Shown here: piece by piece, positions 11,150-20,668 of the stretch
How the letters are laid out: each line of letters starts with the position of its first letter
How positions within the stretch are numbered: position 1 is the first letter of the stretch
From: Boswellia sacra
Lineage: Eukaryota > Streptophyta > Magnoliopsida > Sapindales > Burseraceae
Length of the DNA stretch: 64,000 nt
Direction: 5' to 3'
Assembly (NCBI GenBank): GCA_013180625.2
Contig: SNVD02010585.1
Location: 417,855-481,854, forward strand
The notes under the pieces: generated by a model
Databases searched by the model: none
What the model was told of the DNA's origin: nothing
Seen by the model: the letters and a program-made list of their open reading frames with translations, nothing else
Position numbers and translations under genes: made by a program

Positions 11150-11720
11150 CAAAACACTCGACATAACTCAACGACACACGATGCGCTCGATAATAGAAAC
11201 CGACAAAACTTTTGTTCGATGAAACTTTCGTCAGATTCCTCTAACCGACATATGCTAGGTCTGACATCCGACAATACGACTATGTCGGATGTCGGCCTAG
11301 TCCAGTGTTAGATTTAGAATCCGACATTGTAAACTCTTCGGTTGATGTATCCGACACTCGACACCATTGTTTTCACTTTAATTGAATGTCGGTTCGTCGA
11401 AAAAACTGACATTGAAACTGACACTTGATGAAAGTGAAAATAAGTTCGTCGAAAAAACGTGTCGAGTCCTATCGGATGGATGAACTGACGCTTACCATGA
11501 GGGCATTTTACATAAAACTGACACTTGACATTCCCAATTACAATGATGTCGAGTGTTGGAGTCATGGTTAGAGACATCCAGATGTCAGTTTCCACGAAAC
11601 TGACACTCGATGTCTTAGAAAATGCCTTGATGGCGAGTGTTAGTTCATGCATCTGATAAGACTCAACACGTTATGTCGAGTCTCGAGCTAAGACCGACAC
11701 TTGCCATCGTCTTTGTCGCG
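11150..11720. repeat. Right subterminal array of CACTCGACA/GTCGAG-type motifs
   Basis: Words such as ACACTCGACAT, TGTCGAGTGT, GACACTTGACA and CCGACACTTG recur in both orientations over ~570 bp, mirroring 590-770 at the left end. This is probably the subterminal binding region of the MULE (inferred). Confidence 0.6.
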
Positions 11721-12204
11721 ACAGAAACGAGTCGGTTTCCACCATTTTCAAACACATCAAACCAAAAAATCAACCTAATAATGCTTCATTTAGCCCTACA
11801 AACACATAATAAGTATAAAAATTGATCCGAAACTCAAATCCCAAATTCGAAATCCCTAAAATATAGCCCAAATCCCTAATTATTTCAAATGTGTAAATTT
11901 CCTATAACATCTCTATTCCTTCAGGCTATGCCTAATGTAAACGTTATTTTCACTCTTCACAAGGCAAATATCAATTCAAACGATCAAGAAAACAAGCAAA
12001 AAATAAAAACAAAAAACAAAAAACCTTACATCATAACTTACCCGAACCGAATGCTCTTTGGTTCTCTCCTGGTTCCTCTTGGTTCTATACTCAGAGGTTG
12101 GTCGTTCCTCGTTCCTCTTGCTGCATTTTGGATTGCATTTCGGACAGTGTTGAGGGCTATTCGAAGCGTGACAATAACAGATATGTATGGAAATATGAAG
12201 AGAT

Positions 12205-12365
12205 AAGTGGAGGGAGGAGGGAAATGACGAGTTTCAGAATAAATTGAATAATTAAGGGCATTTTAGTTATTTTTTGAAGAAAGTGTCTATTGCATGAAAA
12301 TATTTCAGGATGTGTCTAAATTTCACTAAAGGCCCCTAATTTTGTCTATTTTTTCAAATTTTCCC
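12205..12365 (-). repeat. Right terminal inverted repeat of the MULE
   Basis: Read in reverse it begins GGGAAAATTTGAAAAAATAG, a typical MULE terminus, and then follows the left end with scattered mismatches. Confidence 0.85.
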
Positions 12366-12552
12366 TTTTTTTACATGTAATTAATTAATTCACTTCTTTG
12401 TTAATAAGCATCTTTTTGGATTCCTATTATTTCATAAAAACAAGTTCAGCACTTGATATATTAAAGTTGCATCTAAATCTAAGGAATATTCCCATCTACA
12501 TTTGTTAAAGTAAAAGAAAGAAGCCCTTACATTGACCCATCAAATTTCCTAG

Positions 12553-12785
12553 CCCGAGGAGAAAGCTATCATAAAGAAAGCCAATGAGAAACTTGATTCT
12601 TTTAGAATTAAAATTTGAAATGATGGACCTTGTTATGCTTTTAAAATCGATTTTTATTTTTGGAAAGCCCGAGGAGAAAACTATAAGAAAGAAAGCCTAT
12701 AAGAAACTTGATTTTTTCATAATTAAAATTTGAAATGATGGACCCTGTTATGCTTTTAAAATCTATGTTTATTTTTGTAAAAACA
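12553..12785 (+). repeat. Tandem duplication of a ~115-bp unit
   Basis: GCCCGAGGAGAAA...AAATTTGAAATGATGGACC...TTATGCTTTTAAAATC is present at about 12553-12664 and again at 12667-12780 with a few changes. The duplicated DNA lies between the MULE and the Pack-MULE and would be the upstream flank of the first resistance-gene remnant. Confidence 0.8.
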
Positions 12786-13728
12786 ATTTTGAATATGTAT
12801 AGCCAAACGTTCCAATTTTTGAATCTTTTCGTGGACATGTTATTGACTGTGGACCTTTCACGCAGTATATAAAGGGATTTTTTTTAAATGACCCTTTTTA
12901 GAGTTGACTTTCTAAATGTAACCCCCATTTCAATTTTATATATGTTTAACCCTTTTTTCATGTAAGAAGACAAAGATGTCCTTTTAGGCTTATAAATGCA
13001 AGCCAAGCACATCCTTTTGTTTCAACTCCATAGAAAACGTAGCCCTACAACTATAAGTCTCTTCAATAATAAATTTACATTATTGAATTTCAATGTGTTT
13101 TATTGCTGTTCAGGATCTGGATCGATGAGTTTTCAACTGGGCATTTTGAATTCTCTCTTGCTTTTGCGTTGCTGCAAAGTCTTTGCCAAGGTATGTGGTC
13201 CTACTAATTTCTTCTTGCGTTACTCTCTGCTTGTATACCGAGAAAATGGAGGAGAAAAATTGGTTGGATCTTGCGTTTGTTATTGAAGAGATGGTGAAGT
13301 CAAACTATGTATGACTAATTTAGTTGAATTTAGATAAGTTCTTCTACCATATGATTTGTGTTGGTGCATGCATCTTTTGAGCAATCATGAAACTATATAT
13401 TTGGTCGTGTAAGATGAGGATCTAAGTCTAGAACATCTTAATTTTAAATTTTACATTATGGGTCTACTTGTTTTTGCATTATTTTCTCATTTTTGGTGCT
13501 TAATTTTGCCTGATTATGTTACTTTATGTAATTTTTTTTTATAATTAGTGTTTATTTCTCCCTGTCTGTATGCAAATTGTGCTACTATAGCAGAATTCTC
13601 ACATTTGTTTAAAAGTAGATTTTGTTTTACCTTTTATGCACATATATTTTGATAGTATTTTGCCTATGTGTTTGGTTGGTTATTGTAATTTTTTCAATAA
13701 CTACTTACATTTTTTCTGTATGAATTAG

Positions 13729-13929
13729 ATTCCACAAAATGGCTGGGATAAGCTCTATATATTGTTCATTGCTACTGATTCTGGGAAAGCAACAGTGAAG
13801 ACTACAAAAGCAAATGTGAGGAATGAGGCATGTAAATGGGCAGATCCAATCTATGAGATTGCAAGATTGCTCTAAGACATAAAAAATAAACAATATGATG
13901 AAAAACTATATAAGCTTGTACTGGCAATG
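13729..13929 (+). pseudogene. Captured exon of an NT-C2 domain (N-terminal C2, coiled-coil) protein
   Basis: It translates to IPQNGWDKLYILFIATDSGK, continues through KTTKANVRNEACKWADPIYE and, after a stop, reads KNKQYDEKLYKLVLAM. In plants this is the second exon of the NT-type C2 domain at the N-terminus of long coiled-coil proteins (myosin-heavy-chain-like or golgin-like), where the domain is thought to bind membranes. The exon is preceded by AG at 13727-13728 and followed by a GT donor at 13930, so flanking intron sequence seems to have been taken too. One in-frame TAA (after ARLL) breaks it. It is a fragment of a host gene, not a working gene; the parent lies elsewhere. Confidence 0.85.
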
Positions 13930-14539
13930 GTAGGAAATTAATTCTTTCATTCTTATACTTAAATAATTCTATCTGTCTTCTTCCCTTTTTCTTCTATTGC
14001 CATAAGTTATTTGTGTTCTGTTATAGCCCCATTCCCTAGATAATCGTGCTTTAGCCAGAGAAGCTAAGATGTGAAAATTGACAGGATATATATTGGATCT
14101 TGCACTGATGGAAAAATAGAAAGTTTCTAGCTAAAAATAAAGTCTTTCTAGCTTTTGTTACAACATATTTGTTTCTTATTTCTATATCGTACAACTTATT
14201 CATATGTATGAAGACAAATTTTTGACCAATCCCGCTTTGAAGAAAATATAACACAGTTGAAATGTGAATCTTATTGTTACTAAAATTTGATCGTTGACAA
14301 CTTGACAACCTGTTGACTTTATTTTGAATAATGAGAAATTTGACTTGCTTTCTATAATGATTGTAACCCTTTTTTCATGCAAAAAGAATGGGTATGTTGT
14401 TCTTGTATGTTTGCTTGTAAATTAATGTTTGAAAGCAGAGAAAGTGGTATTGCTCAAGAAAATTAAAGGAGGAGGAGAAGGGATTGAAGAGATTTTCAAA
14501 ATCAACAACATAAAAAATGTGACCTTGCATCAAAAATAA

Positions 14540-15240
14540 AAATTGTGACTATTTTATTGCTTATTAAAAATTGTTTATGTTTATCAAAACTATTTTTGAC
14601 ATATGTGACGATAGGTTAAGAACAACATAAAAATGCTTACTATGTCGCGTTAATTCACGACCCATTTGGAAAAAAAAATGACTTCTTGAATTTTGCATGC
14701 CTATGTCATGTGTCGTGTAGTAAATGTGAACAACATAAAAAATTGTCACTATTTTGCATGACTATGTCGTGTTACTCACAACCTATTCATGCCTAAAAAT
14801 GCCTTCTAGAATTTTGCACGAATCATTCGTGCCAAAAATGCCCTATGCAATGCTCTCTGGAATTTTGCATGACTTAGTCGTGCAACTTGCATGACCCATT
14901 CGTGCAAAGAAATGCCTTTTGAAATTTTGCACGACCTAGTCATGTAACTTGCACAACCCATTCGTGCAGAAAATGCCCTATGACATGCCCTCTAGAATTT
15001 TGCATGACTAAGTTGTGCAACTTGCATGACCATGTTGTGCAAAATTGGGAACAACAAAAAATTGTCGCTAATGTTTTGCACAATGCACGACCCATTCGTG
15101 CAAAAACATGTTTTTTGCAATTTTGCATGACTAAGTCGTGCGACATGCACAACCACCTTATGCAAAATTGTAAACAACATAAAAATTCGATGATGTTTTG
15201 CATGACTAGGTCGTGTTAGTGCGCGACCCATTCATGCAAA
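14540..15240. repeat. Array of palindromic GCACGAC/GTCGTGC motifs (left block)
   Basis: Words such as TTTTGCATGACTAAGTCGTG, TTGCATGACCCATTCGTGC and AACAACATAAAAATTGTCAC recur many times over ~700 bp in a loose 80-100 bp periodicity. Short open frames through the array on both strands are by-products. A shorter block of the same motif lies at 16430-16560, so the two blocks bracket the GH5 fragment. Confidence 0.7.
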
Positions 15241-15721
15241 AACTCATCTTCTGATCTATACTCAATTCATGTTCAACATAAACTCGATTTGATTGTAAAA
15301 CACTCTGATCTATACTTTAGTGCATCAAAGATAAGACTAAGGGAACCATTTCATGTTCAACTATAAATTGCATACTTGGAGAAATAACCCAAGTTAAACA
15401 ATTGGAGTCTTTTGCAATCAAATCGAGCCCTTCAGAAGGAATAAGTTAAAGGGTATAGAAAGTTCCTGAGGAATTTTCGAATTTATAGATCTAAAAGTTA
15501 CTTTGTTCTGACTTAATTTCGACAAGGGGTAAAGAAAGTCCTTGCATTTACTTAATTAAGCATTGCTTATGAGTTGATTATCTGACAAAGAAAGCATCAT
15601 TAGCTTCGTCTAAAAGTCAATAGGCATAAATTACTAATTAACAATTTGACATTTTCAAATTGGTGCACATACTTATCCTTTCCTAAATCTAGCTCTTAAA
15701 CGTGACAGCAGTAGGACCTTA

Positions 15722-16350
15722 GAGCTTTATATAATTGTTCTCAATCATCCACCTAAGACTCTAGTGATTGGAGTCACACTTATAAGACCAATATGCCCAT
15801 ACAAAAATGGCACGCCCAAGAACATCAAATTTATCCTTTGCAAATGTCTGGTAATCTTGCATTGATGCATTTTTCACTTTCCATTCACAAGTCCATTCCT
15901 CTACAATATGAATAACGTCGTGACCCGATTAATGGTGCTTACTTGTGACAAATAGCATAACATTAATTGGTAAAATTTTTGCATACAAAAGGGAATATTG
16001 ACTTACCAACAAAAGTTAGAGGGTCATGTGATATGCTCAAAGCACTAAGATTAGAAGCTTGTTTGTTATAGATGAAATCAATGTTCTGCTGTATGGTCAT
16101 ATTGTTAAAACCCTCCTAGAAGAGGTTATAATAATGCACATCAATGGCTACATGACTAAAGGTCTTTGCAAATTAAAGCAGCTCCTTCGGATCACCTCCC
16201 AACTGATTCGAAAATATCACATATGCACTTGAGGTGTATTTCCTAACATCTTCATAGCCTACTTTATAGAACTTTTTAAGGCTTTCTAAATCCACACCAG
16301 GCATAAGAGGCTCATTCATCAACTCAATAGCTGCCTAACTAGGATCAATA
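15722..16350 (-). pseudogene. Captured two-exon fragment of a GH5 exo-beta-1,3-glucanase (glucan 1,3-beta-glucosidase-like)
   Basis: On the - strand the first exon reads AAIELMNEPLMPGVDLESLK, KVGYEDVRKYTSSAYVIF and NQLGGDPKELL, a stop, then VAIDVHYYNLF and NIDFIYNKQASNLSALSISH. An intron with GTAAGT donor (16006) and TAG acceptor (15901) follows. The second exon gives EEWTCEWKVKNASMQDYQTF, then VLGRAIFVWAYWSYKCDSNH, a stop and SLRWMIENNYIKL. NEP and the Glu in WTCEW fit the acid/base and nucleophile of plant GH5 exoglucanases that trim wall or callose-like beta-1,3-glucans. It covers only the C-terminal third to half of the enzyme and has several stops. The intron being kept shows capture of genomic DNA. 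It lies opposite in orientation to the other two captured fragments. Confidence 0.85.
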
Positions 16351-16429
16351 GCTTATCTGCATATAGAAAAATATCTGACATGAATTCTATTAATCTTTCT
16401 ACTATTCTTGGATATCTATACTTTGTTTG

Positions 16430-16560
16430 ATGCCTATTCACTCAAGTCGTGCAAGTTACATGACTAGGTCGTGCAGTATTTTTGAACAACATAAAAATAT
16501 CACTATTTTTTTGCATAACCTAGTCGTGCTACTTGCACGACCTATTTGTGCAGAAATTGT
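16430..16560. repeat. GCACGAC/GTCGTGC motif block (right)
   Basis: It contains CAAGTCGTGCAAGTTACATG, GACTAGGTCGTGCAG, AACAACATAAAAATATCACT and CTAGTCGTGCTACTTGCACG, the same unit as at 14540-15240 and in the same orientation. Confidence 0.65.
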
Positions 16561-16609
16561 CAACAATATTCAAAATTCAAACTATTGTTTTGACATGCTA
16601 CATAGGCAG

Positions 16610-17015
16610 TCTCTTTGTCCTAATTACATTAGGATGTTTATGCTGGATGAGGCTAATGAAATGCTTTCCCGTGGTTTCAAGGAGTAGGTTTAGCATAATA
16701 TACTTTGATTGGCAGCCTTTTTTGGTTATTCATCTTGAGAATCTCATTGCAACTTGATTATTTTTGCTTTCTAATTTTGGTGTTCTGGTCGGCAGATCTA
16801 TGACATTTTCCAGCTCCTTCCAGCTAAAGTTCATGTTAAGGTTTTCTTTGTAACAATGCCACCTGAAGCTTTGGAAATTACAAGAAAGTTTATGAACAAG
16901 CCTGTGAGGATCTTGGTTAAGTGTGATGAACTCACCCTTGAGGGTATCAAACTGTTTTATGTCCATGTTGAGAAAGAAGAGTGGAAACTTGAAACACTCT
17001 TTGATCTGTACAGGA
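16610..17015 (+). pseudogene. Captured eIF4A (DEAD-box helicase) fragment with intron
   Basis: The first exon piece (16610-16686) reads [19 protein letters not shown], where the helicase DEAD box has become DEAN. An intron-like stretch follows, ending GGTCGGCAG at 16795. The second exon piece (16796 on) reads [55 protein letters not shown] and [15 protein letters not shown]. In eIF4A this spans motif II to the start of the second RecA domain. The SAT motif (normally VFSATMPP) reads FFVTMPP here. eIF4A is the RNA helicase of the cap-binding complex. This piece lacks motif I and the C-terminal motifs and carries a stop after exon 1, so it is a captured relic. Confidence 0.9.
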
Positions 17016-17359
17016 TGAGATGAGAAGCCATGACCACATAGTCTTTACTACCCATGGAGACATCGATTAGAACACTCCTAATCTAAAATGTCTCTGCATA
17101 ATTTGGTGTTTATTTTTTGAACAAAAAAAAGATAAAACTCAATTTCAGTTTTTTTTAGATCAAAGTAAGCAACAACGAAGGTAAGGAGACGCCAGGATAG
17201 AGGTGAAAGAGGTTTGATTTCCAGTTGTGTTATTTTTATAGTTTTAAAGGGTATTTTTGTGTTTTCACTTGATGAAAGGGGTAAAAGATAGTTAAATTTG
17301 AGAAAGGGGTCATTTATAGTTATGGGATGGGAAACAGGGTCATTTGGTGAAAATTTACC

Positions 17360-17368
17360 GTATATAAA
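17360..17368 (+). promoter_or_regulatory. Probable TATA box of the first NBS-LRR gene, duplicated by Pack-MULE insertion
   Basis: GTATATAAA is the 9-bp target duplication of the Pack-MULE. It lies ~210 bp upstream of the ATG at 17579 and is followed by a pyrimidine-rich leader, as expected for a plant core promoter. The other copy is 4.5 kb away at 12865-12873. The promoter role is inferred from sequence and position. Confidence 0.5.
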
Positions 17369-17578
17369 GAAACCAAGCAAAACCAAGGAAAGTGCATGAC
17401 TAAGATCTCAGTTTCGTTTTCGCCTTTTTTACTTTGTCCACCAGCGCATTTAAGATCTCTATTTCTATTTCTTTCCCAGTTTTTATTGCTTTTCCACCAA
17501 CACATTAACGTCTCAATTTCTTCTCTCAATTAACTCGAGAGTTCTTGCTTCATTTACTTTACCATCCGACTCTAAGAA

Positions 17579-18628
17579 ATGGCTCATGAAGGAATTGTTT
17601 CTAATGTCCTGCAACAACTCACTTCCTTCACTATTGAAGAGATTCAAGAAGAGATGAAGCTTGTAGCTGGAGTTGACAATGAAGTAGAAAAACTGAAGAG
17701 AAATCTTCGACTTATTCAAGCCGTGATCCTTGATGCAGAGGAAAAACCTGTGAAGGAGAGAGCTGCAAGACTTTGGTTAGATCAGCCTAAATACATATCC
17801 TATGACATAGAAGATGTGTTCGATGGGTGGGATACTGCAATGATGAAATTATGGATGGAGGAGGCAATGAAAATGCTACTCTTGTTCCTCAGAAGAAGGT
17901 ACTTTCTTCTTCCCTTGCCATTGTTTTGGTGTCAAAGAAGTTGCTTTACGTCGCAAAGTTGCCCATAAGATAAAAGAAGTTAATGAAAAAGTGGATGATA
18001 TTTAGAGGGAAAAAAGATATGTATAATCTTAATGTGATCAGGAGTATTGAAACAATAGATCATCAAAGAGTATGCACTACCTCCTTAATTGATGAGTTTG
18101 AGATGTATGGTAGAGATAATGAAAAGAGTATAGTGTTAAACAAGTTATTGTGTGAGAGTAGTGATAAGAACGCATGCAAATCTCCATATTATCTTAATTG
18201 TGGGCATTGGTGGCATCAGAAAAACAACCCTTGCTCAAGTTGCATACAAAAATGTCAAAAATAATTTTGAGAAAGCTATCTAGATTTGTGTCTCATACCC
18301 TATCAGTTTAGGATTGCAAAATCAATTCTTATGGTTTAAGAGTTCCTAATACTTCTAATTCAGGAGAATTAGAAGCTCTTATCCGTTGTATTTGTGAATT
18401 CATTACATATAAGAAAATTCTTCTTGTTTTTGATGATGTGTGGATAGATGATTACAAAAAATGGAAATTATTCAATTGAACTTTCTCTGAAGAGGGCTGC
18501 TTATGGAAGTAGTAATCAAATTACTACTCGTAAAGGGAATGTTGCCCATATGATGAAATCAAATTAAATTATACCTATTAAAGAGTTGAGTGAAGAATAT
18601 TATTGGTTATTATTCACACGAATATTAT
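17579..18628 (+). pseudogene. CC-NBS-LRR resistance gene, N-terminal half (pseudogene 1)
   Basis: The ATG at 17579 opens an Rx-type coiled-coil domain: MAHEGIVSNVLQQLTSFTIE, VDNEVEKLKRNLRLIQAVIL, DAEEKPVKERAARLWLDQ and then SYDIEDVFDGWDTA, the EDVID-like motif. After ~110 residues the frame breaks. The thread continues through DMYNLNVIRSIE, TSLIDEFEMYGRDNEKSI and a P-loop that reads GIGGIRKTTLAQVAY, with the catalytic GK changed to RK. It then passes kinase-2 (LLVFDDVWIDDYKKW), an RNBS-B remnant (QITTRKGNVAHMMKSN) and IKELSEEYYWLLF. Similarity stops at about 18628, where a gypsy element begins. Such proteins sense pathogen effectors in the cytoplasm. This copy has several frameshifts and stops and lacks the GLPL/MHD part. 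Confidence 0.88.
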
Positions 18629-18929
18629 TCACTAAACTCGAGTATTGTGGACTTTGTTGCTTGGGTGATCTCTCCATAATCCGTCTCTAGGCCTTCGAGA
18701 CGATCGGAGAGGCCCTCGATAGCATTGTCCATACTCGAAAGAGATTGCTCTATGCTAGCAACACGAGGCTCTAAGGATTCTGAGGAGAGAGCTTTGGATT
18801 TACCTCGTGTTCCTTGTGGGCGTGGTTGAGGTTGAGGTTGTTCCTCACGTCCGCGGACTTGCTCCTCCACATTCATCTCCATGTCGGATGCCATTTGCTC
18901 TTGTGCTCGAACCTGGCTCTGATACCAAC
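18629..18929 (-). repeat. Partial second internal region (primer site plus gag start) beyond the 3' LTR
   Basis: It is nearly identical to 23854-24154 (two or three differences seen), including the TGGTATCAGAGCCAGG primer site in reverse and the gag N-terminus MASDMEMNVEEQVRGREEQ. Its presence outside the 3' LTR shows a tandem LTR-internal-LTR-internal array that was later cut. Confidence 0.9.
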
Positions 18930-19448
18930 TGTCACGAGCTTGGAGTTTTGCGCAGCTGCTCGTGCGGCACTTAGACAACTTGAACCCGAAAGTTGCTAAG
19001 TAAGCCTAGAAGTTTGCTTCTCACTCAAGGAGAAGTTAGGACCGTTGAGCTTAAGAGCTTTAGAGGCTAGAAGAAGAGATGGAACTTATAGACAAGTATT
19101 GCAAATGCAAAGAGCTTTGTATTACACAAGAGAACTCTTACAATGCTTTGTATTATATTTTCTTGGATGCCTTACAAATGAGCCTTGGAGGGGTATTTAT
19201 ACTAATCCACCTCCCAAATGAATGGCTAGGATTCAATACATCCAATGGCCATAAATGAGTCCTACCTAATTTAGGTGTGGTAGGTGAACTACCTTTGACA
19301 ATGCATATTTACATGTGAGAGTTGTACATATTTGACTTGCTTAGAGTTTCTAGAAAATGGGCTTGGATTGCATGTCTTCTAGAAATCGGGCCAAGCTTTT
19401 GTGCACATTTTGGGCCACTATAGCAAGCAAATTGGGCGGGCTGTAACA
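18930..19448 (-). repeat. LTR of the Galadriel element (3' of the complete unit)
   Basis: It is 519 bp and reads on the - strand TGTTACAGCCCGCCC...GCTCGTGACA. A polypurine tract (GGTGGGGGAGGA on the - strand, 19449-19460) abuts it. Confidence 0.92.
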
Positions 19449-19459
19449 TCCTCCCCCAC

Positions 19460-20662
19460 CTATTTCCATGACGTCCTCGGCGCGCTCTCGTCCTTGTAGC
19501 GTTGGATGTGTTCGCCAAATTTCCACAAGAGATCTTCGCGTTCCCAACTGTCCGGAAGGTTTTTTCACTTCACCAAGTATTCGGTGTATGGTGGAACTCT
19601 TCTCCTTCGAATTACTCGATCCGCAAGGATGTACTCTACGTCCTTGTCGAATGAGGTGACGACGGCTGTGGGTGCTCGTTTGGACTCGCTTCGACTTGGA
19701 TCCTCCTTGTCCTCATGATAGGGCTTGAGGAAGCTCACATGAAAGACCGGATGGATCTTGAGGTTAGGGGGCAAGCGTATCTTGTAAGAGACTTCACCCA
19801 CTCGTTTGATAATTGGGAAAGGACCCTCATATTTTCGCACCAACCCCTTGTGCACTTTGCGAAGTGATTTGAATTGTTGGGGTAGGAGCTTGACGAGTAC
19901 CAAGTCCCCCTCTTGGAATGTGAGGCTCCGTCTCTTTGTATCCGCCCATTTCTTTATCTTTTTGGCGGCCTTGTCCAAGCATGCTCTTGTGATGTCGGCT
20001 TGTTCATGCCACTCCTTTGCAAGCTTGTAGGCCGCGGGACTCTTTCCTCCATATGTCGAGGCTATGGCATGTGGAGTCATTGGTTGTTGTCCTGTCACAA
20101 TCTCGAAGGGACTCTTGCCCATTGCCTCGCTCCTTTGGAGATTATAAGAGAATTGGGCATCATCAAGCAACTTTGCCCAATCGTGTTGATGAACGCTCAC
20201 GTAATGCCTCAAACATAGCTCAAGCAAGGCATTTATGCGCTCGGTTTGCCCATCGGTTTGGGGATGAAAGCTTGTAGAAAAGCTTAAGTCGGTCCCCAAC
20301 AATTTAAAGAGTTCTCCCCAAAATCGACCGGTGAAGCAAGGGTCACGATCACTTACAATGTTTTGTGGAACTCCCCATAGCTTCACTACATTTTTGAGGA
20401 ATGCTCGAGCGGCTTCGTCCACTGTGCAATCTGTAGAGACGGGTATGAAGGTGGCATATTTACTGAACCGATCGACTACCACCATTATGCTCCCATACCC
20501 CTCGGATTTTGGCAAGGCCACAATGAAGTCCATCGACACACTTTGCCATGGCCTTTCCGCAATTGGTAGGGGTTCAAGCAACCCCGCTGGACGTTGGTGC
20601 TCAACCTTGTCTTGTTGGCACACAAGACAAGTCCTCACGTAGCCTTCCACATCTTCCCGCAT
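19460..20662 (-). pseudogene. Galadriel integrase with chromodomain-like end
   Basis: A 365-residue stretch starts MREDVEGYVRTCLVCQQDKV (CxxC of the HHCC zinc finger). It continues through the DDE core: SMDFIVALPKSEGYGSIMVV (first Asp), NIVSDRDPCFTGRFWGELFK (second Asp) and PQTDGQTERINALLELCLRH (Glu). The C-terminal domain has GDLVLVKLLPQQFKSLRKVH and HPVFHVSFLKPYHEDKE, and the chromodomain begins VEYILADRVIRRRRVPPYTE. A TGA replaces the Trp after YLVK at 19565; the chromodomain then reads on as KNLPDSWEREDLLWKFGEHI until about 19465. Chromodomains direct integration to modified chromatin; here the module is cut by the stop. Confidence 0.88.
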
Positions 20663-20668
20663 TTGGGG

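Larger units (their letters stand above)
147..12365 (+). mobile_element. Mutator-like element (MULE) of the Ulp1-carrying type, decayed
   Basis: A ~12.2 kb DNA transposon bounded by inverted repeats. The left end (147 to about 243) reads as the complement of the right end (about 12251-12365), sharing AGGGGCCTTTAGTGAAATTT and surrounding bases; a weaker match continues inward to about 290 and 12205. It carries a MuDR-type transposase remnant on the + strand and a DUF1985/Ulp1 gene on the - strand. That gene pair is known for plant Ulp1 MULEs (the Kaonashi-type class). Two later insertions sit inside: a hAT MITE at 1995-2599 and a solo LTR at 5427-7261. The outer target duplication is not resolved because both ends abut T-runs. 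The element is autonomous in design but dead, since both genes carry stops or lost catalytic residues. Confidence 0.85.
12874..17359 (+). mobile_element. Pack-MULE carrying fragments of three host genes
   Basis: The 4.49 kb element is bounded by an imperfect inverted repeat. Its left end is GGGATTTTTTTTAAATGACC, and its right end read in reverse is GGTAAATTTTCACCAAATGA. A perfect 9-bp direct repeat GTATATAAA flanks it (12865-12873 and 17360-17368), the MULE hallmark. It has no transposase. It contains a fragment of an NT-C2 domain gene (13729-13929, +), a GH5 beta-1,3-glucanase fragment (15722-16350, -) and an eIF4A fragment (16610-17015, +), at least two with intron sequence, so capture was at the DNA level. 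Arrays of GCACGAC/GTCGTGC words flank the GH5 piece. The region 12990-13260 holds another possible exon bounded by CAG and GTATGT that I do not recognise. Confidence 0.85.

Noticed and set aside
139..12374. Target duplication of the large MULE
   Set aside because: Both flanks are T-runs (CATTTTTTT and TTTTTTTAC); no convincing identical 9-mer could be chosen by eye.
14940..15231. Cys/His-rich frames on both strands
   Set aside because: They are translations of the TGCATGAC/GTCGTGCA repeat; the Cys-His spacing follows the DNA motif, not a zinc finger.
15722..16350. Functional glucanase gene
   Set aside because: It covers only the C-terminal part, has several stops and lacks a signal peptide and start.
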